Source: Adiantum capillus-veneris
Lineage: Eukaryota > Streptophyta > Polypodiopsida > Polypodiales > Pteridaceae
DNA: 64,000 nt
Assembly: GCA_014529385.2 (NCBI GenBank)
Contig: CM043955.1
Location: forward strand, 150,117,640-150,181,639
Reading direction: 5' to 3'
Shown here: positions 45,802-56,385 of the stretch, one piece after another
Position numbering within the stretch: position 1 is the first letter of the stretch
How the letters are laid out: every line of letters begins with the position of its first letter
Notes under the pieces: model-generated
Databases searched by the model: none
What the model was told of the DNA's origin: nothing
What the model saw: the letters and a program-made list of their open reading frames with translations, nothing else
Translations under genes and position numbers: made by a program

Positions 45802-48784
45802 GATTTCTGGGCTTAAGAGATTTTGCTTGGTTCAAGTAGACTTAGTCCACTGTGTTCAAGTGCTTTGGTTAGGGAAAAGTCGAAACTATGTCCAAAACCG
45901 CAACTGTTTCGTCACAATTCTCGCAAATTGTCGCTTTTAGACACCCCTAACTTGCGGATGTATTTTGAGGCCTCAAACGACGTTTTTTTCAAAGTTGACC
46001 TAAAAGCTTGCCATAGGCATCATTTAGTTCAAGTTTTTCTCCAAGATCTGTAGAGCCGCTCTCAGGCTACGTTTTGATATAAAAACTTTTTTGATCCGAT
46101 ACCGTTTGTGAAAGTTATGTCCAAAACAGTGAAATGCAGTTTAGACTGGTCAAAATGAGTCCAAATTCAATTTTAAAAGAAGATTTGGGATCTCTGTGAC
46201 ACCGTGAACACTTCTGTATGGTCAAAAGTACAGTTGGACCCTAAAACTGGCCTAGAGACATCCTACGCGTAGGATGTCTATATGCTCAGAATTTAACAAA
46301 ATTTGGTCCAGAGACTCCCCGTAAGTCCAGCAACACAATGGTATGCTCAGAATTTCATTTGGACCTAAAAATGGCCTTGAGAGATCCTACGAGCAGGATG
46401 TCTTTTTGCTCAGTATGACTTGAAATTTTCACCCCAGCTTCTCCTTGATGTGTTGATCACAGTGGTGTACTCATAGGTTGGTTTGGAGTCCTAAATCAAG
46501 CTGGAGACATCCTACGCGTAAGATGTCTAATTGCTCAGATTTTGTCCAAACTTGATCCCAAGATTCTCCTAGTGCTCAACAACCCAATGGTATGCTCAAA
46601 ATTGAATTTGGATGCCAATAGGTCAAGATTTAGGCTGCATAAGCTTCTAGTGCACTCCAAGAGTAGGATGTCTGACAATTCTTGTCTTTGCTTGGTAAAT
46701 AGGCCAAACAAGGTCCAAATTCACTTTTGAAAAAAGTTCTAGAATCCTTGAGACACTTAGAACCTCCCTATATGGCCAAAGTAGAATTTTGACCACTTTA
46801 TGACCCTGGAGACATCCTACGCGTAGGATGTCTTTTTGCTCTGTTTCAGCTCAAACTTGCATTGTAGCTTCCCCTTGATGTGCTAAAATCACAGCTATTT
46901 TTACTTTTTGATTTTGACACCTATAGGTTGGTCAAATGATCAAGAATCTATTCCAAAAGCCTGAGGTCTGTTCTGATGAATTCCTAAGTCAAATCAACTC
47001 CAAATTGGACCAAAATTGACTAGGAGGCTTGCCTAAGGCTATAAAACACCCTCCTATGTCCACAGTTTGAATTTGGCCTCTAAATCATGCCTTAGACATC
47101 CTACGCGTAGGATGTCTAACTGCTCAGAATTGCCCCAAATTTGAACCACAGACTCTCCTTAAGGTGTTGATCTCACTGTGGTATGCTCAGAGGTTGATTT
47201 GGAGTGCTAAATCATGGTGAAGACATCCTACGCGTAGGATGTCTAAGTGCTTAGAATTGCCCCAAATTTGAGCCACAGCTTCCCCTTGATGTCAGCAACC
47301 CAATGCTATGCTTAGATTTTAATTTGGATGTCAAAAGACCCCAAAACTAGCTGTTCTAGCCTTTTTTTTTCTCAAAAAAAACGCTAAAGTCTGCTTAAAA
47401 CCCAATTTTCTCACCCAAATGAGCTAAAAACTCTCACATGCACTCAAAACATCATGTATAACATGCACATGAAGTCACCTTATGGTTTGGTCTCAAAAAT
47501 TATACCTTGGGCACAATTTGGGTAGGATGTCTGGCAATTTTCGTCTTTTGGTCTTATCCTGTCAAGATATGGTTCCCCTTTCTAGGTGAAAATAGGGTAA
47601 AACCTACCTTCTAAACACACTAGTCAACTCAGAATTTCAAAATTTCCATCAGATCACCCTGTAGACATCCTACGCGTAGGATGTCTTTTTTTCTCAGAAT
47701 GGACTTCTGTTTCTACCCAAGGTGCTTCTTGATGCATATAACAAGAATATGTGATCACAACAAATTTTGGATGTCAAAATTGCTCAGAATCACCACTTTT
47801 GGGAAAATATTTCTCTGAAAGAGTAACATCCCCTTAACTCTCAGTTTATATGTCCAAATGACATGAGCTTTGGTGTGTGTGTCCAACATAACATGCAGAA
47901 TATGGGTATGATGTCAAAACTTGATTTTTGCTTCCAGAATCACTCTCTAGACATCTTATGCGTAGGATGTCTACTGATGAAATTTTTGGCAGAATTCATC
48001 CACAGGCATCCCCAAGTCTTGAGCACTACTTTTCAAGCATTCCTACCACTTTTTATGCAAAATTGTGCTCATAATCTTAAGTTTCTTGTTTTTGCATTTT
48101 TGACACTCCGTCTTTGGTCTTTTGGGTGTCAAGAGTTGGTCAAAACTCTAGTTTCAATGTATACTTGGGGTAAACCCCCCCTTCTGAACACACTGGTGCA
48201 GTCAGAATTTTCAAATTTGGTCTCCAGAACCCCCTTGAGACATCCTACGCGTAGGATGTCTATGTTTACAGAATTGCAAGTTTTCTTCACAGAACCCTTC
48301 CAAATGCTCTTTTATATGCACGGCATCAGTCAATCATACAAAAATATCCACAAAAGCTTGTTTAATGCATTTTTATCCTCAAAAGCACACTTTTCCATGA
48401 TTTCAAATGCAATCAAGCACTTTAGCAAATAATTCAGTGCTGAATAGCTCTAGATCAGAATCGGATCACTTACCTAAAGCTACTCCTACAAATCATATGG
48501 GGTTTTGCATCTATGAGTAGAAAAACGCTTCACTGCCACACACGGACTAGTAAACGCTTTTATCACCTCACAAATCACTCAACCACCAACAACTACTCTA
48601 ATCCACAGATCCTAACTAAACCTATCTAGTCGCAGACCCTCGGCAAGACACACGCTTCCTGGCTATCCACTTGATCGCGGAATATCCTCTTCCGGATCCA
48701 CTTAAGACAAACCCTTTCTTTAGCCGAAACTAAATCAAGCAACCATCACACGAGTGTTAGTAGGAAACCTACTTAGGTCCTTGT
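45802..48784 (-). other. element C 5' leader with a palindrome array, 3.0 kb
   Basis: Non-coding sequence between PBS and gag. It carries a recurrent 24-bp palindrome (12-bp arm AGACATCCTACG and its reverse complement, centre ACGCGT) embedded in degenerate units of about 125 bp. Conserved words beside it are TTGCTCAGAAT and CAATGGTATGCTCA. A 189-codon plus-strand frame at 47863-48432 is antisense to the leader and has no motif. Confidence 0.85.
46256..48261. repeat. array of 24-bp palindromes in element C leader
   Basis: Perfect copies at 46256-46279, 46810-46833, 47094-47117, 47221-47244, 47663-47686 and 48238-48261. Imperfect copies at 46380-46403, 46505-46528 (one change) and 47949-47972 (two changes). 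Half copies near 46660 and 47521, and one half in each LTR (near 33390 and 49154). Local spacing is 124-127 bp for three neighbouring pairs and longer elsewhere. Confidence 0.95.
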
Positions 48785-48803
48785 TTCCCCGGCAACGGCG
48801 CCA
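48785..48803 (-). other. element C primer binding site, tRNA-Asp type
   Basis: Minus strand TGGCGCCGTTGCCGGGGAA, one base from the LTR. This is the standard plant Ty3 tRNA-Asp site. Confidence 0.95.
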
Positions 48804-48804
48804 A

Positions 48805-49761
48805 TGTTGCGGGAGCGACTCACACACCCATGAAGTGCATGTAAACACTACCTAGATCAACATAATGTCAATCGAGGACACAGATGACACGATAGGCACA
48901 CGGAGGAAATCTCTTTAGCTTGTCAGGCTGAGACCATCCTACACATACAACACTCTGGAAGGCCAACTAAACCACAATCAAGAACCTCACTACTCTCAAC
49001 TACACCACCTAGCCACATACACACATACGGAAGGTAACTCACCTAATCATGCCAGATTCGTACGAAACTTAAGGAACACCATCCCCTCACTAGGATACAC
49101 CTGTCCCTAAGCTTCTACACTCAAAACCCTCACTCTAAACCCATCTGCGAAAAACGCGTAGGATGACAGAGCAGAATTTTGAAAGTGCCCGAAACTGAAA
49201 TTTATGAGTACATATGCATAGCTTATGTCGCCATGATTCTATAGACTACTAGCACGCAGAAAACAGACATCGTTTGATACACTTACGACCACAAATAGCT
49301 CGTAGATGCGTCGACGTGTGCGCTTCGTCTCGCATGGAATGCTTGGCGTTGTCGCGTAGCTCTCCTCGAGCCTACAGCAATGGTGCAGTCGGATCTCCAA
49401 TGTGTTGAGCGAGTCGGGCGTAGCAAGAGGATAAAGCTCACGCTCACTCTCTTTCTCTCTCACACACAGTAGACGACAACGCTAAAGTTTTGATTATGAT
49501 TAAAGTCTCTCTTTACAAAATGACCTAGGTACCTTATATACTAAGGCTACCTTAGGTTTAACCAAAAATGAGGTTGAAAGGGTCAAATGGCTTTGTATTT
49601 ACAATCTAGAAGTGCCATTGCACCCCGGCTTCTGAAACTAGAATAACTACTCATTACAAATGACGTTTATAGCCATAATCCGTAGCATTTCATAACTCGC
49701 AAAAGATAAGACTTTGGTACGAAACTTGAGTTATGTTGTGTTGTTGACCTAGCGGTCAACA
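48805..49761 (-). repeat. 5' LTR of element C (957 bp)
   Basis: Same borders and length as the LTR at 33041. The right flank is GTACT (49762-49766). Confidence 0.95.
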
Positions 49762-49766
49762 GTACT
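49762..49766. repeat. target-site duplication of element C, right copy (GTACT)
   Basis: Exact match to 33036-33040. Confidence 0.95.
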
Positions 49767-51732
49767 TTGGGGGCCCACTCCATCAGTACTATGTCAGCCC
49801 TAGCATGCACAGACCTACAATCTCAGAAATGACAAGACTAGAAACTACGTGAGTGAGTTTTCTGAAATCTCATGTGGGAGATTTATTTAGTCGATCGCAT
49901 CTTTGTGAGCCGAGAGCAATGGGATCCCGAGACACACGGGTTCCTATGTCTACACATCGAGGTAGTGATATCCAGACACAATTTTTAGCATGAGGGTGTC
50001 GGATATCAGAATCGAGAGTCAGGAGCGACTGACCAAAGCCCTTCCATAACAATTGTCAGTGGATACGAAACGAGGGATATAATGGTAGGAGAATCAAGAA
50101 TGATGAGGATGGTAGTAGAAACTCAAAGAATGCAACCTTCTCAAGTGGCTAAGTGCGTTCCAAAGAAGTACAATGGATCAAGAGATCCATATGCATATTT
50201 CAGCAAGTCTCAAGAGTGGAACAAGTAGCAAACTTTTACGCACAATATGAGGGATTTGGTTTAAAATTGTAGGGAACGGGGTTGCCAACCACTAAATTTT
50301 AGGGATTTCTTGAACATTGATCAACTCTTGCGAGAGTTTGCTGAGGAATTCTCTAAGAGGGGAATCAAGCACAACACGGTTTCTCACATCGATGCTTTCA
50401 GACAAAAAGAAAATGAAAAGGTGAAGGAAGCTTCACTTTGTTTCAAACAATACATTGAAAGATGTCCAATGAGAGGGTTACTATAGGAAGATCGCTTGTT
50501 GGTTCTTTATCGAGGGCTTTAGGAAACAAAACTCTCAAAAAGGACTTACTCTTAAAAGCATCCACAACATTCAAACAAGTCACTAGGGAAGCATTATACC
50601 TGGTTGACAATTACAGATCATATGGGGAGGTAACTAAAGATGTAGAGACGAACATCAACATTGCTTCTTCTACCACCAATGAGTCAACTACAAAACATAG
50701 TACTCCTACTTCAATCACACAAAATGTGGACTAGTTAGTCAAAGAAGTGGTCCGCAGAATGAACCAGACCTACATGCAAAACCCTTATTTGAGGCTTTAG
50801 CAACCATAAGCAGTCAATGCTCCAAGAGTGTTGAAGTGGTGTACCATAGAGCCAAAATACATGAACCATGACACTAGTGAGTGATTTTTTAACCGAAACT
50901 ACATGAGGGAAAGTCATTATGGACCACCGGTAGTACAAGAATTGCCACCACCTCCAAGGTACCAGATTGGACCTAACAACACAATATAGGGAGGGGATAA
51001 ACCGCAACCAGTATTGGGACAATAGCCGCCTTTACCTCATGATAATAAGGCTATTGCACATTATGCACAGCCAGCAGAACCTCTCATAACTCAACCAATG
51101 ATTCCACCAATTGGTTATTATGAGGAACCAGTCAAAAGCCATGTGAGAGAGCCAAAGGGTGTAGCTTATTTCCCTGAAGAGATTCCATTTTAGGTTAGTG
51201 CTGATGAGACTATTGAAATTTTATATGTGGTTCAAACATCTAGAAATCAATTCTGATTGATGAAAATACACACATGCTCATAGCAAACCAAAACTACAAG
51301 CCCAGCCCCGTGTTATGAATGTGGAGGTGACAATTGGACAAGAGAGTTTCTCCATAAAGGTCAGTGAACAAAGATTTTTGGATTTTGTGACGGGTGTGGA
51401 AGAGATCACTTGATTCAAAATTGCACAAAGAACCCTAATAATCTGGGGAAGGCAACTCTTAGTGTGAATGGAATTTTACCATGCACAAGCGGATTGAAGT
51501 TTGAGCCAACAATTCTAGTCAAAGTGGTGACTAAAGCTCAAGCTAAGGAAGCGGAAAAAGAAAGCCTATAGTGGACGATTTGAAACTTCCTGAACAAACC
51601 AAATTTGAATACGGATCAATCAAAACTCAAAGAAAATCATGGAAAGCCAAACGGGAGAAAATGAAGCAAAGAGACTGAAGGGAAAAACAGCTTTGGAAAT
51701 GGAATGGAACAAACAAACAAAGGAACTTCCTA

Positions 51733-51734
<2 letters not shown>
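49767..51734 (+). pseudogene. Ty3 element D1, gag (right of element C)
   Basis: Continues the frame cut at 33040 (WGPTP). Fragments in changing frames: KYNGSRDPYAYF, YEGFGLKL, TREALYLVDNYRSYGEV (near 50590), then KWCTIEPKYMNHD (compare KWCEIERKWMNHT in C), proline-rich QPVLGQ, and two Cys/His motifs near 51310 and 51390 (CDGCGRDHLIQNC). The sequence is lost at 51734 where a (CT)n tract and element H begin. No protease or pol follows. It is old and non-functional. Confidence 0.8.
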
Positions 51735-51809
<75 letters not shown>

Positions 51810-51891
51810 CTTGCTCTCTCTCAATCTTTACGCATGTTGTTTTGAAAGTCTGCTCTATGTTTTTCCCTGTTGAGGGTGTATACCCTCAACA
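51735..51891 (+). repeat. element H, truncated left LTR with (CT)n
   Basis: A (CT)36 tract (51735-51806) followed by TTGCTCTCTCTCAATCTTTACG and an end GAGGGTGTATACCCTCAACA. The same order occurs at 53081-53244. The part left of the tract is missing. The terminal GAGGGTGTATACCCTC is itself an imperfect palindrome. Confidence 0.75.
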
Positions 51892-52756
51892 CTTTGGCGA
51901 TCATGGTGTTTTAGTGATGAAGACTCACCATTTCCTGTACTACTGAGATGTGGTTCAATGGTGCGCGCATACACACACACACACAAACAAAAATATTTGG
52001 TGGGATCTTGATGAATCAATTGCACCTGCATCATTTGATTCTTCCTACGCATGTTCTTTGCATCACTCATCTCCACTATTTGCAAGCAAAGTTTCCTTCA
52101 TTCTCTCTTGTAGATTCCCAATTTTTCATTTATGATTCCGACTTTTGATTTCTGATTTCTAATTTTTTATTTCAATTTTTGTTCTCTAATTTCCCTTTCT
52201 GTAGTGCTATCTTTGATCTCATTCTCCATAGTTTTCTTTGCATCACTTAGCATAATCTGAAGAGCAAGCTTTCGGCCAAGAAGCCCAACTTTGTCCTGCA
52301 GATTTTCATGAAGGAAAAGAATTTGGAAGGCATGGTGCAAGCGAACAACATCAATCTTGTTGCAGTCTCTGATCTCATTTGCTGGGAAAGCTGAAATCTG
52401 AATTGGTATTTCAAGCACAGTAGAGTTGACATTAAGAAGAAAAATTACATCAACATGCACACAAAAAGCATGGACATTAGAAGGTGTATTTCTGAAGCGG
52501 TTTTGAGATGATGACTCTTGGCAAGGACAAAGTGATCCAAAGGGGGCATACCGGCAAAGCAAAGATTGGATGTACTACCTAGAGACACGGAGCCTGCAAG
52601 AAGCACAAACTTGGACAAGCTAATGAATACTCTTTTGGTGAACCAATACTCTCAAATTTGTAATCCTATGACATGTGATAAGGCATTTGAATCTGATCAA
52701 GGGATATGTGGATCCGAGTCGGATTTCTACAAAATCCACCATTGAGACGTGCCATG
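51892..52756. other. element H internal region, 865 bp
   Basis: Starts CTTTGGCGATCATGG, which could be a PBS but matches neither the iMet nor the Asp type. No gag or pol. It has a (CA)n run near 51970 and a 131-codon minus-strand frame (52167-52562). An LTR pair with under 1 kb of non-pol interior fits a non-autonomous TRIM/LARD-type element. Confidence 0.5.
52167..52562 (-). CDS. unidentified ORF inside element H (131 aa)
   Basis: The frame reads protein-like: IPIQISAFPANEIRDCNKID, then VVRLHHAFQILFLHENLQDK, and ends with a charged helix (MLSDAKKTMENEIKDSTTER). No membrane segment and no motif I recognise. It could be a captured host exon carried by H, or chance openness. Start codon is uncertain. 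Confidence 0.3.
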   Translation of the reverse strand: MLCRYAPFGSLCPCQESSSQNRFRNTPSNVHAFCVHVDVIFLLNVNSTVLEIPIQISAFPANEIRDCNKIDVVRLHHAFQILFLHENLQDKVGLLGRKLALQIMLSDAKKTMENEIKDSTTEREIREQKLK

Positions 52757-53077
52757 TGTTGACTAGAGATACTGCTGAGTCAGATATGTGTTAACCCTAT
52801 AGTCAGAATTATGCTTAGTCAAATAGCTGTACTAATCAGATTTGTGCTCAGTCAGATGTTGCTCAGTCAAAATTATGTTGAGCCGGATATTACTGAATCG
52901 GATTTTTTATGAGTCGGATTTTTGTTGAGTCGGATGTTGCTGAGTCAGTTGGTTAGCCAGATGTTGGTCAATTAGATCTTGCTTAGTCAGATTCTATTAG
53001 GCTATAGGTTGAAGATAAAAATTATAATGTTGTTGAGAAGTTTTATGAACGACTCTATACACAAATCAGTTTTACAA

Positions 53078-53165
<88 letters not shown>

Positions 53166-53244
53166 TGCTCTCTCTCAATCTTTACGTATGCTGTTTGAAA
53201 GTCTAATCTGTGTTTTTCCCTCTTGAGGGTGTATGCCCTCAACA
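52757..53244 (+). repeat. element H right LTR (488 bp)
   Basis: Starts TGTTGACTAGAG and ends TATGCCCTCAACA, giving inverted ends TGTTGA/TCAACA. It contains the 15-16 bp minisatellite and an 81-bp (CT)n tract at 53081-53161. No matching target duplication, because the left LTR is truncated. Confidence 0.65.
52776..52995 (+). repeat. minisatellite of 15-16 bp units, about 14 copies
   Basis: Degenerate head-to-tail copies of TGAGTCGGATGTTGCT, such as CAGTCAGATGTTGCT, TGAGCCGGATATTAC and TGAGTCGGATTTTTGT. It lies in the upstream (U3-like) part of the H LTR, where arrays can act as promoter or enhancer elements. Confidence 0.85.
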
Positions 53245-56200
53245 AGCCGTAATACATTGGTGTTGTAGAAAAGCTTCATTCACTTGGGAGTCTATTGAGG
53301 CATCATGTAGCAAGTGTAATGTATCCCATCTCCCAAACCAATTCTTATGTCTTACATCCATTCCATGCTCAAGATCTTGCTTTTATGCATCTTTTGAACT
53401 TTTTTGCTTGCTTCCCATGCAATTGTAGGAAGTCAATGTGAGGGTTTTGACACATCTTTATCATGTACTCCACAACCCTTTCCATGCCCATAACCTCAAT
53501 TGGATGAGATCCCAACTCAAGAAGTAGGAGCATATATGGTGTTTGTTTCTTAACATGGAGAAAGTTTGTAAGAAAATTCTTTTGGACATTCTCAAACTCT
53601 TTTCAAGTAGACTTTGAGATTCTCCCGCCCCACACCTAGAATCCATAAAGAAGAACCAGTGTCAAAAATGTACTTCTTGAAAATCCAACACTTGATGTTC
53701 CCAATATTACACATGTTCTCAAATGCATAGTACACTCTCTTTCCAGCTTCCAAATGATTCATAGAAAATTCATGCCACTTGTGATTGTCCAGAACCTCAA
53801 GGCCAAGGTACTGAATGCTCTCAACAACTACAAGTGTATCGTTGTTGTACACAATGCATGGCTTCTCCTTATGGTTGGTTTTCACAAGCATAATCTTTGT
53901 TTTGGATTCATTCACAATCAGCCCACTATGCAAGCAAAACTTCTCAAGGATAACCATAAGCTTTTGTGCGTCCTCTAAAGTGTGTGCTAGAAGCACGACA
54001 TCATCCACATGCAACAAAACCATGATTACCACATTGCAAATAGTGACCTCTTCAATGCCTTCTTCTTGCATAAAGTCGAGTACCATTTGTTCCAATTGAT
54101 CGATGCATAGACCAAAGAGAGTGGGTGACAACGGAGTTTAACCCCAATAGTGCTTGCAATTTTTTTTAAAATTTCTCTTCTCATGCACAATTGACACATC
54201 AACTTCTCATAGATTCAAGAAACCGCAAGCAAAAACTCACTTGGCACTTGGAGTTCTTTCATCCTTCTCCTCAAATTGTTACGTGGAATCATATCAAAGG
54301 ATTTCTTAAATTCCACAAAGCAACAATACAATCGCTTACCTTTCAATCAACTTTCCTCCATGAAGAGTGACAAGATGATCAATGGTGCTATGGTGTGGAT
54401 GAAAACCCGCTTGTCCTTTTGCATGCTTGCCATTCTCTTTAGTCCAATCACTCAATTTTATATCCATTATGCACCCAAACAACTTTTCCATAAGAGACCC
54501 AATCATTATAGTCCGGTAGTTATTTACATTCTTTACATCCCCTCCTTTATGGAAAGGCGTGACCCAAATTAGTGCTTCAATCACAACGCATACCATATTG
54601 AAGTGCAAGATTGACCATATCACACATCCACTCATGTGTAAAATCTCCCATTCATTTAATAATTTTTGTCTTCATCCCTTGAAGATCTCTCGCTTTGCGA
54701 AGGGCCAAAATTTTGAGCCCGTCGCACACATCTTCAATAGTAAAAAAAGAGGGCATACATTGGAGTGAACCATTAAATGCCATCTTTTCAAAATTTGGTT
54801 GCTCATATAGTTGCCTACAATGTATATACATATCCACAAGAATCAAGTTACCAAAACTCTCAACCCGATTGCCCCTCAAATTTCTCCAAAATCTTCCACA
54901 TGCGTCTGCCTTTTCTTGGACTTGAAAAAATTGATGCTTGACTTTCCACCTTCTTCTCTTCTTTTGAATCAATGCCTTGTATGTATGCAAACGACTCTGA
55001 TAATTGTCTTTGTCCATAGTTGCATCAAGCTTTGTCAAGGACTTTCAAGAATATTGACATTATTTATCAAATCACTTTTTGCATGATCTATCTTTGTTGA
55101 TATCGTGGACATGCTTTATGGCAAAGAATTCTTCAGTAAAAGAACAAAGAACTTTTTTGAAAGCGTCCCATTTACTTTCCAATGGTGCATTGTATTGAAG
55201 CTTTTTTATCCATAACTTTTGTTCAACCATTTCAATATACATTGGTACCCGTTTGAAATCCATATAAAGTGATAACTTCTCTCCCCTTTGAAATTGATTA
55301 ACATGCTTAGTTGTTTCTCCACATGCAAGGTCAACACATAAGGTCCAATGGTCTGATGCCAGGGTCCATTGGACAAGCATGAAACTCTTCATGCAATCTA
55401 TGATGGCTTCAAAGAGTAGCATATAATCAATCACACTATCCCCATTGTGTCTTCAACATGTAAATACATTGGTTCCACTCCACAAAGATACACCATTGAC
55501 AATGATCATACCCATGCTATTGCACATGTAAAAAAGCAACTTTCCATAGTAATCCGTGTCTTTCTCGTCCATTGAAGTACAATCATACAAGTGAACTTTC
55601 TCCAAATCCCTTGAAATGTATGGCATATCAAATTGTTAAGTATCATGTTGCAATGTTTTTGTGAGAGCATTCATATCCCCAACAAAAATAATATAGCCTT
55701 TGCCTTTAAAATAATCAATGTCCTTCTCTAAATGAAAAAAGGTCTAATCTCTATCCATGCAAGCATAAAACGGGGAATCATGATGAGGAATGCGACAACT
55801 AGCTACAAAAATGGGTGCTCTTTCAGGTGTCATATAATTTTCAACCATACATAACCTTTGTGCTTGTCATCTTTTGTAATTGATACAAAATCTTCTAATC
55901 TTTTCTTAACCATACATGACCTTTGTGCTTCTCACCTTTCACAATTGATACAAAATCTTCCAATCTTTTCTTAACCATACATGCTATCCCTCCTTGCCCT
56001 CTTTGTAGCTTGTGATTCTTTGACCACATCAATGAATGAACATTGTAATCCTCGAGCCCATTAATCCTTTGTGTATCATGCTCCCATGTTTCAACAAGAA
56101 TATACAACATCGACTTTACTTGGTAGTTCATCTATGCCAACCGCTTCATTCCATGGGTATCCATTTCAATTCCAAAAGCATACTTTCTATTGTAACTCGG

Positions 56201-56385
56201 CCTCATAGGTTGCGCAATCCTATTTGTTCAAGACACTTGCCTCCTCCTTGGGCACAATTTCTGAGATCTCCTTGTTTTTCTTATTCATCTCCTGATATAC
56301 CTTGCAACACATATTTTGTTGCTTAATAGTGTAATCTTCACATACAAACATTTTGTATCCCTCAAATAAATGTAACTATTATCAA
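53245..56385 (-). mobile_element. decayed APE-type LINE (non-LTR retrotransposon)
   Basis: Minus-strand fragments in order: endonuclease (VETWEHDTQRINGLEDYNVH, GQGGIACMVKK near 55980), endonuclease end with the SDHWTL motif near 55370, a linker domain, RT (PFHKGGDVKNVNNYRTIMIG near 54540; GQAGFHPHHSTIDH), RT palm (SPTLFGLCID near 54130) and catalytic loop LLHVDDVVLLA at about 54015, where FADD is usual. Stops and frameshifts are many. A 65-bp block is duplicated at 55843-55972. I cannot see a poly-A tail or target duplication. The clade (RTE or L1-like) is unresolved. Confidence 0.85.
55843..55972. repeat. 65-bp tandem duplication inside the LINE endonuclease
   Basis: Units at 55843-55907 and 55908-55972, each starting AACCATACAT and containing CAAAATCTTC(T/C)AATCTTTTC. 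They differ at several positions. Confidence 0.85.

Larger units (their letters stand above)
33041..49761 (-). mobile_element. Ty3/gypsy element C: gag-protease only, no RT or integrase
   Basis: Two 957-bp LTRs, target duplication GTACT, PBS and polypurine tract define a complete insertion on the minus strand: 16.7 kb with nested copia 2, about 11.5 kb without. Inside are a 3-kb leader with palindromes, gag, zinc finger region, a retropepsin with intact DSGAG, and a W[IV]PK repeat tail; then 1.7 kb of non-coding sequence to the 3' LTR. No RT, RNase H or integrase motif is found on either strand outside copia 2. The LTRs differ at about two dozen sites and no indels by my eye, so it moved fairly recently, presumably using enzymes from a relative such as the D2 type. 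Confidence 0.93.

Noticed and set aside
46256-48261. CRISPR array
   Set aside because: The repeats are perfect palindromes in degenerate 125-bp units inside an LTR retrotransposon leader of a plant; no cas genes and spacers are related to each other.
47863-48432. 189-codon plus-strand frame
   Set aside because: Antisense to the element C leader, overlaps one palindrome copy at 47949 and one at 48238, and has no recognisable domain.
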